A stretch of DNA of 5,320 nt from Thermacetogenium sp. UBA5472 (GCA_002426495.1 DIQC01000023.1:6077-11396), one strand, 5' to 3'. Shown: positions 1-5,320, counted from the first letter of the stretch. Notes: generated by a model not told the origin, from the sequence alone. Translations and numbers: made by a program.

Positions 1-24
1 TCATTTCCAAGCGAGAGAGCTAGA

Positions 25-84
25 AAGAGAACAAGGGAACGTTTCTCCTGATTCAATTTCAGGGACCCGTTCCCTCTTTCCCTT
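25..84. repeat. Imperfect inverted repeat (REP-like hairpin)
   Basis: Arm 25-41 pairs with arm 68-84 at 14 of 17 positions. The inner 8 bp, AGGGAACG at 34-41 and CGTTCCCT at 68-75, are perfect. The 26-nt loop contains TTTCTCCTGATTC. GGGAACG and GGGACCCG resemble the GGGACGG core used in the rest of the region, so this may be a diverged member of the same repeat family. The function is unknown. Confidence 0.5.
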
Positions 85-118
85 ACACAGGAACCTTTTG
101 ACGTTGCTTCCTGTTTCC

Positions 119-185
119 GATAGCAAATTCTCCCGGGTGTCAGTCACCTTGGAGAGTTTTTATTAGAGTCGAGGGGACGGTGACT
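119..185 (+). repeat. Long direct repeat, copy 1 (67 bp)
   Basis: This runs from GATAGCAAA to GGGGACGGTGACT and matches 333-398 at 62 of 67 aligned positions (four substitutions clustered in 128-135 and one extra T in a T run). Its centre holds a hairpin: GGGTG (135-139) pairs with CACCT (145-149) across the loop TCAGT, extended by two C-G pairs (133-134 with 151-152) around a bulged T. The A-to-G difference between the copies at the base of the stem keeps a G·T pair, so the fold survives in both. Confidence 0.85.
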
Positions 186-280
186 TCTCTTTCCCTTTAC
201 GGGGACGGGGAGCTACGGGACGGTGAGAGCATAAGGGATAAGTCCCCAGTGTGTTGGAGCAGATCGAGAAGTGGTTCTAG

Positions 281-296
281 TGACTCAAATGAGTCA
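281..296. repeat. Short palindrome TGACTCA-AA-TGAGTCA type
   Basis: Positions 281-287 (TGACTCA) are the exact reverse complement of 290-296 (TGAGTCA), separated by AA. The same TGACTCA word recurs at 394-400 and 407-413, so the palindrome appears to be made of the ends of the local repeat units. It could equally be a protein binding site; nothing in the sequence decides this. Confidence 0.5.
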
Positions 297-300
297 AAGT

Positions 301-332
301 CACCGTCCCCGCGACTCACCGTCCCCGCGACT
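301..332. repeat. Perfect 16-bp tandem repeat (two units)
   Basis: CACCGTCCCCGCGACT occurs at 301-316 and again, unchanged, at 317-332. It is the inverted form of the GGGGACGGTG unit. Two units only, with no spacers of CRISPR type. Confidence 0.85.
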
Positions 333-398
333 GATAGCAAACACTTCCAGGTGTCAGTCACCTTGGAGAGTTTTATTAGAGTCGAGGGGACGGTGACT
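333..398 (+). repeat. Long direct repeat, copy 2 (66 bp)
   Basis: Second copy of the element at 119-185. The central hairpin is stronger here: AGGTG (349-353) pairs with CACCT (359-363) around TCAGT, with C347-C348 pairing G365-G366 around a bulged T. The last base of the copy is also the first base of the nucleotidyltransferase stop codon (398-400, minus strand), so the element abuts the 3' end of that gene directly. Confidence 0.85.
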
Positions 399-2878
399 CA
401 TCCCCGTGACTCATTTTGACAAATTTCTTGAATTTTTGTTACGTACATATCGGTTAGGGATTCGGCTGCCTCCTGGTTAAAGGCTTCACTATAAACCCTG
501 CACATCGGTTCTTCAGCATCAGGGAGCACCATTGCCCACCCTTGTGGATGCTGAATTTTGATCCCTTCCGTGGTTTCTACCTTTTGTTTTTGAGATTCCT
601 CTGCTAATTGGCGCAGCACCTTGCCCTTATCATCCCAGTCGACCTCCACATCCTTTCTGACAGTAACAAAACTCGGAATCTCTGCCAGAACCTTTGAAAG
701 AGGTCTTCTCCTGCGTGCCAAAAATTCAGTCAGTGCAGTCAATACAGCAAGGGCATCATCATAGAGGAGAAACTGAGGACACCTCTGTTGAGAGGCACGC
801 ACATCGTCCTCTAATAATGTCTCCATGATAGCCCAGGGAGCAGCTTTAGTGCGCCTGATATCCCTTCCCTGCTTTTGCGCCATCTCCACCACCGACTCCG
901 GAGCAGTCACAGGTAAAGCCAAAATAGAGTTTTGGTTGGACTCCATAGTGATCATAGAAAGGAGTGCTAACAATCTATCTTCACTAACGATCCGCCCCTG
1001 CTCATCAACAAGCACCACTTCTTCACCGCTCGAATCCAGCACAGCGCCGAAGTTCGCTCCCTGTTCCCGCACAACCTCACCAAACTGCTCAGCAGATCTC
1101 TGCAGTTCCGGGAAATTCCGAGAGTAAGTGCGAGAGGCAGCAAAGGTTATCAACTGACAGCCCAGATCATCAAAAAGACCTGGTAGCACAGCACCGAGTT
1201 GACCAGGATCATGGTCAACGACAATCCTATACCGCCCACTCCTAATCAGATCTCGATTAAAGAATTCTAGGAGATGATTAAGATAAGAGCGGTTAACACC
1301 AGGCAGATACTCCACATGTCGAATTTCTGGAACAGATGCAAAACGGTATTCCTCCCGACTCAGCAACCCCTCCACCTTCCGCTGTTCACCGCGAGAATAG
1401 TCCACACCCCTGCTGTTCATCAAACGGATGTTAATTTTACTTTGGCTGACGCGGTGAATGTGAATTCCCCCTACTAGATTGAAGGCATTGATCCCATAGC
1501 GATGTACTGGCAGGGTTATCTTCCCCAAGTCAACAACCTGCAGTCCTGTGCTCATCAAGCCTGAGAGTAGAGCGTTTTTGATGACCTGGGTTTGCGGATG
1601 TCCGTCAGAGGCCAATGAAAGCCTACCCTCTTGCTCAACACTTGAACCCAATGCTAAACCAAGAGAACAGGCAAACTCGGGGGCGATCTCTGTAAACAGA
1701 TCACCGGTAATCCCTCTATTGCCAAAAAACCGTGACCGCCCGCAGTTCCCCCAGACAAGGCTTTTGGATAACCGTGTTCCTTTTTCTACCCACTTCTCCG
1801 GCCAAATTTTCACACCGGGCTTGATGATGCTCTCTTCACCGACCACAGTCCTGTCTCCGATCACAGAACCCTCAAAAACTCTGGCAGCAGAAAGCAGGCG
1901 AGCGCCCCTTCCTAAAACCGCTCCACGGAGTTCAACCCTATCCCCTATCATGACACCATCCCAGAGGACACATTGTTTTAGAGAAGATCCTTCCCCTATA
2001 TGCACCCCGTCACCGATCACAGCCATAGGCCCAAGACTGACGTGAGGGCCAATGGCACAGTCATTCCCGATAACAAGCGGAGGAATTAATTCAGCTGATG
2101 GGTCTACCCGTACATTCTCACCCATCCATATTCCTGCACTAACCTCCCGGCCAGGCAAGAAAAGGAGTGTTCCTTTATTATTCAAAATGTCGAACTGTGC
2201 CTGCCTATACTGCTCTACATTACCAATATCACACCAATACCCCTCTGTGACAAAGGCGTATAGGGGTTTATCTGCAGCAAGCAGGTTAGGAAAGAGATCT
2301 TTCGAAAAGTCGACCATTTTATTTTCATCGATATAATTCAGGATTTCCGGTTCTAATATATAGATCCCTGTATTGACTGTATCGCTGAAAACTTCCCCCC
2401 AGCCAGGCTTTTCCAGAAAACGTTTTATTTTTCCCTCTCCATCAGTAATGACCACTCCATATTCCAAAGGACAGGTAACTGTTGTCAGAACAAGTGTGGC
2501 CAGAGCCTGCTTTTCCCGATGAAATTCGAAAGCCTTTTGCAGATTGCTGTCCGTCAGGGCATCACCGCTGATCACTACAAAGGTTTCATCCAAAAATGCG
2601 GCAGCATTTTTTACACTTCCTGCTGTGCCCAGTGGGGTATTCTCAGTGAAATAGGTCAGGTTTACACCATATTCCCTGCCATCACCGAAATATGATTTAA
2701 TCTCCTCAGGCAGGTATTGGAGAGTAACAGCGGTATCGCTAATATTGTGCTGGCGCAAAAGATAAATGATATGCTCCATACAGGGGCGATTCAGCACCGG
2801 CACCATCGGTTTGGGCAGAGCACAGGTAAGTGGACGGAGACGTGAACCCTCACCTCCGGCCATGATCACCGCTTTCAA
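398..2878 (-). CDS. Sugar-1-phosphate nucleotidyltransferase fused to hexapeptide-repeat and degenerate phosphohexomutase domains (mannose-1-phosphate guanylyltransferase-like)
   Basis: This 826-residue cytoplasmic protein probably makes a nucleotide sugar from a sugar-1-phosphate and an NTP. Residues 1-235 are a nucleotidyltransferase domain: the signature GGEGSRLRPLT (8-18), K23 in LPKPM, LGTAGS (83-88), GD with metal ligand D106, EKP (156-158), NTGIY (169-173) and WCDIGN (215-220, second metal ligand D217). Residues about 245-375 are left-handed beta-helix hexapeptide repeats (VIGD, MIGD, VIGD and similar). Residues about 383-820 align in order with the four phosphoglucomutase/phosphomannomutase domains, but the serine loop, metal loop and phosphate loop have all lost their usual residues, so this part is probably not a mutase. 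The start is TTG (2878-2876), with GGGGGAG 6 nt upstream. It overlaps the stop of the preceding glycosyltransferase gene by 4 bp, indicating coupled translation. The last residues (ESRG) are read from the adjoining repeat. The substrate is uncertain: GDP-mannose by family resemblance, but ADP- or UDP-glucose would fit the glucan context. Confidence 0.88.
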   Translation of the reverse strand: MKAVIMAGGEGSRLRPLTCALPKPMVPVLNRPCMEHIIYLLRQHNISDTAVTLQYLPEEIKSYFGDGREYGVNLTYFTENTPLGTAGSVKNAAAFLDETFVVISGDALTDSNLQKAFEFHREKQALATLVLTTVTCPLEYGVVITDGEGKIKRFLEKPGWGEVFSDTVNTGIYILEPEILNYIDENKMVDFSKDLFPNLLAADKPLYAFVTEGYWCDIGNVEQYRQAQFDILNNKGTLLFLPGREVSAGIWMGENVRVDPSAELIPPLVIGNDCAIGPHVSLGPMAVIGDGVHIGEGSSLKQCVLWDGVMIGDRVELRGAVLGRGARLLSAARVFEGSVIGDRTVVGEESIIKPGVKIWPEKWVEKGTRLSKSLVWGNCGRSRFFGNRGITGDLFTEIAPEFACSLGLALGSSVEQEGRLSLASDGHPQTQVIKNALLSGLMSTGLQVVDLGKITLPVHRYGINAFNLVGGIHIHRVSQSKINIRLMNSRGVDYSRGEQRKVEGLLSREEYRFASVPEIRHVEYLPGVNRSYLNHLLEFFNRDLIRSGRYRIVVDHDPGQLGAVLPGLFDDLGCQLITFAASRTYSRNFPELQRSAEQFGEVVREQGANFGAVLDSSGEEVVLVDEQGRIVSEDRLLALLSMITMESNQNSILALPVTAPESVVEMAQKQGRDIRRTKAAPWAIMETLLEDDVRASQQRCPQFLLYDDALAVLTALTEFLARRRRPLSKVLAEIPSFVTVRKDVEVDWDDKGKVLRQLAEESQKQKVETTEGIKIQHPQGWAMVLPDAEEPMCRVYSEAFNQEAAESLTDMYVTKIQEICQNESRG

Positions 2879-4212
2879 TGATATCTCCCCCTTTTTGCAG
2901 TTTCCGCCAATTCCTTATTTTGTTGTTCTCCCATGAGATAGCCAGGAACAGCATACCTGCCCATATCAGCTATTCCCTGAGACATATTTTCCTGAAGATC
3001 AACTTCTGCAAGCCCAGAATCGGTCTTCGGGATACTGGACTCATAGTTATCATGGACATCTGCGTAAACATCTCTAGTTTGATAAGCGATCTCATCCCAG
3101 GTGTACTGTTTGCGCAGGTCGTTGTAAGCACGTTCTGCCAATCTGTTCGCCAGTTCTGGTTCATGGAGTAGCCGTAAGATGTTGTCAGCTAACGAGTTGG
3201 GGTTTCCGGGATAGCACTTCAGTCCATTTGTTTCATGCTGGACAATCTCACCAAGGCCTCCTACATCTGAGACCACTACCGGAGTATGGGCAGCCATAGC
3301 CTCCAATGTTACCATCCCGAAAGGCTCATAGAGGCTGGGAAAGATAGCTACATCTGCCTCCCTGTAGAGAAAATCACGGGTATCATCGTCAATATAGCCG
3401 GTAAAATACACCCTATCATAGAGTCCCATATCCGATGCCTTGTTTTTCAGATAATCTAATGCTGGGCCCTTCCCAGCAATAACAAACTTGGCATTTGAAT
3501 AATATTGAAAAACTTTGGGAACAGCGTCTAAGATAATTTCAGCTCCCTTCTCCCGCACTAGCCTCCCCACAAAAAACACAATTTTTTCACCTGGAGCAGC
3601 ATACTGTTCCCGAGAAAGGTGTTCTACACCCTTCCGCTGGTAACGATCCAGATCAACCCCATTGGGAACAATTCGTATCTTATCTGTAGGAAGTTGAAAA
3701 ACACGAGTCAACTCCTGCTCCATATAGCAGCTGCAGACAATCACCCGCCAGGCTTCATAGGTCAACCACCACTCCACATCACTGATATAACGCTGGAGGT
3801 CATTGTGCAGGCCCTGGTTGCGCCCGTACTCGGTAGCGTGAATTGTTGCGATCAAAGGCAGCCTGTAGGCCTGTTTGAGTGCCCTTCCCGCATAGGCCAC
3901 AAGCCAATCATGAGCATGGATCAGGTCTATCTCTGCCAAAGAGTTGACCAGGGGTACGGCATACTCCACCATACGAAGGTTAAGCTGCAGGATCCAAGTA
4001 AGAAAATCAGGTGCAGAGAGATTGTAGGGTTGCAGCCTATAAACATTTACACCATTTACATTTTCGTGCTCCTTAGACTGTGCATCCCCGACAGTGATCA
4101 GGTGCACCTCATCCCCCGCTTTGGCCAGTGCAGTTGTCAGGTCATAAACATGCTGCGCCAATCCCCCCACACTGCGTGGAGGATACTCCCAGGAAAACAT
4201 CAAGATCCGCAT
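2875..4212 (-). CDS. GT4-family glycosyltransferase, glycogen/starch synthase-like
   Basis: This 445-residue GT-B-fold retaining glycosyltransferase is likely cytoplasmic. It moves a sugar from a nucleotide-sugar donor to an acceptor. The N-terminal Rossmann domain opens MRILMFSWEYPP with VGGLAQHV (15-22), then HAHDW (99-103) and IHATEYGRNQG (124-134). The C-terminal donor-binding domain has NGVD (184-187), GRLVREKG (216-223), AGKGP (246-250) and the EX7E motif with E296 and E304 in LYEPFGMVTLEAM. After about residue 385 there is a polar tail of roughly 60 residues that I do not recognise as part of the catalytic fold. I chose the ATG at 4212 because AAGGAGA lies 9 nt upstream; an upstream in-frame ATG at 4233 would put that site inside the gene. 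The stop overlaps the next gene by 4 bp. Its N-terminus resembles glycogen synthase-like GT4 proteins of Clostridia, and the starch-binding neighbour supports an alpha-glucan role, but donor and acceptor cannot be read from sequence. Confidence 0.88.
   Translation of the reverse strand: MRILMFSWEYPPRSVGGLAQHVYDLTTALAKAGDEVHLITVGDAQSKEHENVNGVNVYRLQPYNLSAPDFLTWILQLNLRMVEYAVPLVNSLAEIDLIHAHDWLVAYAGRALKQAYRLPLIATIHATEYGRNQGLHNDLQRYISDVEWWLTYEAWRVIVCSCYMEQELTRVFQLPTDKIRIVPNGVDLDRYQRKGVEHLSREQYAAPGEKIVFFVGRLVREKGAEIILDAVPKVFQYYSNAKFVIAGKGPALDYLKNKASDMGLYDRVYFTGYIDDDTRDFLYREADVAIFPSLYEPFGMVTLEAMAAHTPVVVSDVGGLGEIVQHETNGLKCYPGNPNSLADNILRLLHEPELANRLAERAYNDLRKQYTWDEIAYQTRDVYADVHDNYESSIPKTDSGLAEVDLQENMSQGIADMGRYAVPGYLMGEQQNKELAETAKRGRYH
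2885..2891 (-). promoter_or_regulatory. Ribosome binding site for the TTG-started nucleotidyltransferase gene
   Basis: On the minus strand GGGGGAG lies 6 nt before the TTG at 2878-2876, inside the last codons of the glycosyltransferase gene. It supports TTG as the real start: the product then opens as MKAVIMAGGEG, the usual N-terminus of this family. The next ATG (M6) would delete the first beta strand. Confidence 0.8.
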
Positions 4213-4221
4213 TGAACTGTA

Positions 4222-4228
4222 TCTCCTT
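4222..4228 (-). promoter_or_regulatory. Ribosome binding site that sets the glycosyltransferase start
   Basis: AAGGAGA on the minus strand is spaced 9 nt from the ATG at 4212-4210. It falls within codons 2 to 5 of the longer reading frame that opens at 4233, so that frame's first seven residues are most likely untranslated leader. Confidence 0.85.
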
Positions 4229-4298
4229 GCCATATTTTGTTATAACTTTCGTGTTTCGAATAGGTCACAATAGCAATCAAACGCATACCGGCTGAATA

Positions 4299-4688
4299 TT
4301 ACGGAATTTCACCGGTGTGTATTTCCAAACTCCAATTTCTACCGTTATTGTTGTCCCAGTTTTCAACATGGTCTCTAAAACAGAAATTGAGCCTGCTTTC
4401 ATCATCTGCTTCAAAGCCGACCTCCCATACCCCATCATTCCTCTGCATGGGCAGGTCTTGTACAGAGTTCCAGCTCTGAGCAGAGCCATACCCTCTGCGC
4501 AGGTAAATTTGTTCTGCTCCAGACTTAGCGAGCAGACCATCATACTTAACTGTCACCCTCTCCCCGTGTGTCAGGGGCAGCGGAGAAATGGCAACCCCTC
4601 CCTCAACCTCCACCGTGCGCCTCTTATGAGACTCAGCAGTGCGGCCTGCTCTACCCTTGGTTCTGTTTTCACTACAGCATCGCGACAT
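4299..4688 (-). CDS. Stand-alone starch-binding protein, CBM25-like
   Basis: This small protein (129 residues from this start) consists of a basic, Cys-containing N-terminal segment (1-25) and one carbohydrate-binding module. The module (about 27-125) shows the CBM25 pattern: PL..GERVTVKYDG (36-51), GA (57-58), IYLRRGYG (61-68), W73, MQ (81-82), G.W (86-88), LNFCFRD (100-106), NWDNNNGRNW (110-119). The conserved aromatic residues and the NWDNN.G.NW end are typical of modules that bind starch or glycogen. There is no catalytic domain, signal peptide or membrane segment. Two starts compete: ATG at 4688 with GGGAG 8 nt upstream, and an in-frame TTG at 4733 with a perfect AGGAGGG 5 nt upstream, which would add 15 aromatic-rich residues (144 in all). 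I give the ATG. The gene lies 86 bp upstream of the GT4 gene in the same direction, so a role in attaching synthesis enzymes to glucan, or in sensing glucan, is likely but inferred. Confidence 0.78.
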   Translation of the reverse strand: MSRCCSENRTKGRAGRTAESHKRRTVEVEGGVAISPLPLTHGERVTVKYDGLLAKSGAEQIYLRRGYGSAQSWNSVQDLPMQRNDGVWEVGFEADDESRLNFCFRDHVENWDNNNGRNWSLEIHTGEIP

Positions 4689-4738
4689 ATGGTTCACTCC
4701 CTTCCAAAAATAAAATCCCTTACAATAAAACAAGTCAT

Positions 4739-4745
4739 CCCTCCT
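4739..4745 (-). promoter_or_regulatory. Strong Shine-Dalgarno upstream of an alternative TTG start for the starch-binding protein
   Basis: AGGAGGG on the minus strand is followed after 5 nt by TTG (4733-4731), in frame with the starch-binding protein. It is a better match to the 16S rRNA tail than the GGGAG before the ATG at 4688. It could serve the longer form, or mark a short translated leader. The extra residues would read LFYCKGFYFWKGVNH, with the first L as Met. Confidence 0.45.
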
Positions 4746-4844
4746 GAATAAAGAAGGCTGACAAAAAGCTGTCCTTTCTTTCAGCTGCGTTGACATCATT
4801 CTGCTGCACGAACCGGACGTCACATCACGTTCAGTTCTTTTATT

Positions 4845-4874
4845 TAGTATGTAAACTTAACTATTGAAATATAC
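4845..4874 (-). promoter_or_regulatory. Predicted sigma-G (forespore) promoter for the starch-binding/GT4/nucleotidyltransferase unit
   Basis: On the minus strand a -35 element GTATA (4874-4870) is followed after exactly 18 nt by a -10 element CATACTA (4851-4845). This matches fully the Bacillus sigma-G pattern as I recall it (GHATR, about 18 bp, CATnnTA). Transcription would start near 4838 and give a leader of about 100-150 nt before the starch-binding protein start. The mother-cell factor sigma-E uses related elements (ATATT, CATACAnT); here the spacing (16 bp) and the last -10 bases fit it less well. I find no comparably good sigma-A promoter on this strand in the gap. This is a pattern match, not proof. 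Confidence 0.55.
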
Positions 4875-4946
4875 GGGGAATACATGAAATGGATTTAATT
4901 TAGAGATAATAAGCATCAAACACATAAACTGGGAAGTTGGGAAAAA

Positions 4947-5320
4947 ATGATTTCGTTTTTGCGTTGGCTCGGTAAATTGCTCAAGCGCTCAACAGGTGAG
5001 TCAACAAGTTTTTTAAAACCTGGTGACCCCGGTTATCAAGAGGAACGCACACTTACCTCAAGCCTGAATAAAAATGTAAAAATAATTACCGAAATATTTG
5101 GGCTCTGTGATGACATCATGGTGCGAGGGGTAAATATCGGAAGGGATAAAAAACATGCCAGGGCAGCGGTAATCTACCTGGACCCCTTGATAGATCATAC
5201 CCGTTTGCGGCAGGGCCTGATGCACTGTCTGCAGGCCATAGATCATCTGCCTCCTATGGGAATTACAACAGAGTGGCTGATCAACAATGCCCTTTCCGAT
5301 GGCAGGGTAATTGAAAAAAA
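4947..5320 (+). CDS. GerA-family spore germinant receptor subunit, N-terminal part (truncated by window end)
   Basis: The first 124 codons of a gene that continues past the window. The start MISFLRWLGKLLKR gives a short basic N-terminus. From about residue 38 the N-terminal soluble domain of GerA-family A subunits is visible: ERTLTSSLNKNVKIITEIFG (37-56), followed by DDIMVRGVNIG (59-69), AAVIYLDPLID (76-86) and a helix ending near ITTEWL. Full-length members are about 480-550 residues, with membrane helices after this domain, and sit in the spore inner membrane, where they respond to germinants together with B and C subunits. Those partners would be expected downstream, outside the window. 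The start is the ATG at 4947; upstream GGGAAG (4931-4936, 10 nt away) and GGGA (closer) are only moderate ribosome binding sites. Sibling types (GerA, GerB, GerK, or a sporulation paralogue such as SpoVAF) cannot be separated from this fragment. Confidence 0.85.
   Translation, partial: MISFLRWLGKLLKRSTGESTSFLKPGDPGYQEERTLTSSLNKNVKIITEIFGLCDDIMVRGVNIGRDKKHARAAVIYLDPLIDHTRLRQGLMHCLQAIDHLPPMGITTEWLINNALSDGRVIEK

Larger units (their letters stand above)
1..397. other. Non-coding, repeat-rich region downstream of the glycosyltransferase/nucleotidyltransferase unit
   Basis: I see no convincing gene here. The only long open frame (180-419, plus strand) runs through repeats, has low-complexity serine-rich content and resembles no protein family I know. 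The sequence is built from repeats with the core GGGGACGG (173-180, 201-208, 386-393 and inverted copies at 303-310 and 319-326), two long direct copies, a 16-bp tandem repeat and several hairpins, each listed separately. No standard intrinsic terminator (GC-rich hairpin followed directly by a T run) for the minus-strand unit is visible, although hairpins are plentiful and could end transcription in another way. The pattern resembles the REP-like or MITE-like intergenic repeats seen in Peptococcaceae genomes. That comparison is from memory and not from a search. Confidence 0.75.
166..398. repeat. Family of inverted 20-bp units with GGGGACGGTGACT core
   Basis: The unit GAGTCGAGGGGACGGTGACT occurs identically at 166-185 and 379-398 on the plus strand. 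It occurs inverted at 298-317 (19 of 20 matching) and, overlapping that, at 314-333. The inverted copies flank the 333-378 segment, so 314-332 can pair with 380-398 at 17 of 19 positions to make a long stem whose loop carries the small AGGTG/CACCT hairpin. Partial plus-strand units lie at 199-208 and 216-227. Confidence 0.75.
4689..4946. other. Divergent intergenic region between the glucan unit and the germination gene
   Basis: These 258 bp separate two divergently read genes. They hold the minus-strand sigma-G-type promoter and the AGGAGGG site listed separately. A small hairpin AGCTG/CAGCT (around 4768-4787, 10-nt loop) lies in the presumed leader of the starch-binding gene. For the plus-strand germination gene I looked for the same promoter pattern; the nearest -10-like words, CATGAAA (4883-4889) and CATCAAA (4914-4920), lack a proper -35, so its promoter is not identified. 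The stretch from 4840 to 4920 is AT-rich. Confidence 0.6.

Noticed and set aside
301..332. Possible CRISPR repeat array
   Set aside because: Only two directly abutting 16-bp units with no spacers; the other copies are irregularly placed and inverted.
345..378. Hairpin 347-366 as an intrinsic terminator
   Set aside because: On the plus strand a short T run (371-374) follows, but no plus-strand gene lies upstream. On the minus strand, where a terminator is needed, the hairpin is followed by AAGTGTTTGC and not a T run.
180..419. Plus-strand 79-residue open frame in the repeat region
   Set aside because: It is composed of repeat units, Ser/Arg/Asp-rich, has no ribosome binding site and overlaps the end of the nucleotidyltransferase gene; it is a by-product of repeat composition.
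1548..2045. Plus-strand 165-residue open frame inside the nucleotidyltransferase gene
   Set aside because: It is antisense to the conserved hexapeptide-repeat and linker coding sequence, and its Pro/Ser/Thr-rich composition reflects the repeated codons of the opposite strand.
3619..4215. Plus-strand 198-residue open frame opposite the GT4 gene
   Set aside because: It lies wholly antisense to a well-conserved catalytic domain, with no recognisable family or convincing ribosome binding site.
4213..4233. Upstream ATG at 4233 as the GT4 start
   Set aside because: The ribosome binding site AAGGAGA (4228-4222) would lie inside the gene, and family members begin at MRILMFSWEYPP.
4689..4823. Upstream ATG at 4823 as the start of the starch-binding protein
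   Set aside because: No Shine-Dalgarno precedes it, and the extra residues look like translated leader. The predicted transcription start falls just upstream, so it is not strictly impossible, but the internal starts are far better supported.
5058..5246. Minus-strand 62-residue open frame at the right end
   Set aside because: It is antisense to the conserved N-terminal domain of the GerA-family gene.

Overview
The window looks like a chromosomal segment from an endospore-forming, anaerobic Firmicute (Clostridia, Peptococcaceae/Desulfotomaculum/Moorella-like). The lineage is inferred from three things: the start of a GerA-type spore germinant receptor gene, strong AGGAGG-type ribosome binding sites including one for a TTG start, and the protein family content. 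No rRNA or other lineage marker is present, so the genus cannot be fixed.

Layout, left to right. Positions 1-397 hold no convincing gene. They are a dense cluster of direct, inverted and tandem repeats built around a core like GGGGACGGTGACT, including two copies of a 66-67 bp element. Positions 398-4688 hold three genes on the minus strand, read right to left. The first is a small stand-alone family 25-like carbohydrate-binding (starch-binding) protein. The second is a GT4-family glycosyltransferase of the glycogen-synthase-like type. The third is an 826-residue sugar-1-phosphate nucleotidyltransferase fused to a hexapeptide-repeat domain and a phosphohexomutase-like domain whose catalytic motifs have decayed. 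The second and third overlap by 4 bp (TTGA), so they are almost certainly one transcription unit. The first lies 86 bp upstream of the second and probably belongs to the same unit. Positions 4689-4946 are a divergent intergenic region. From 4947 a plus-strand gene for a GerA-family germinant receptor subunit begins and runs off the window.

How the genes may work together (inference): the nucleotidyltransferase makes an activated sugar, the GT4 enzyme transfers it to a polymer or acceptor, and the starch-binding module holds an alpha-glucan. This suggests storage polysaccharide synthesis or remodelling. The intergenic region carries, on the minus strand, a full match to the forespore sigma-G promoter pattern (GTATA, 18 bp, CATACTA) pointing into this unit. 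Next to a germination receptor gene, this raises the possibility that the glucan genes are expressed in the developing spore.

The points most worth following up are the sporulation-type promoter in front of the glucan genes, the pseudo-mutase domain, and the structured repeat family at the left edge, which has supplied the last codons and stop of the nucleotidyltransferase gene.
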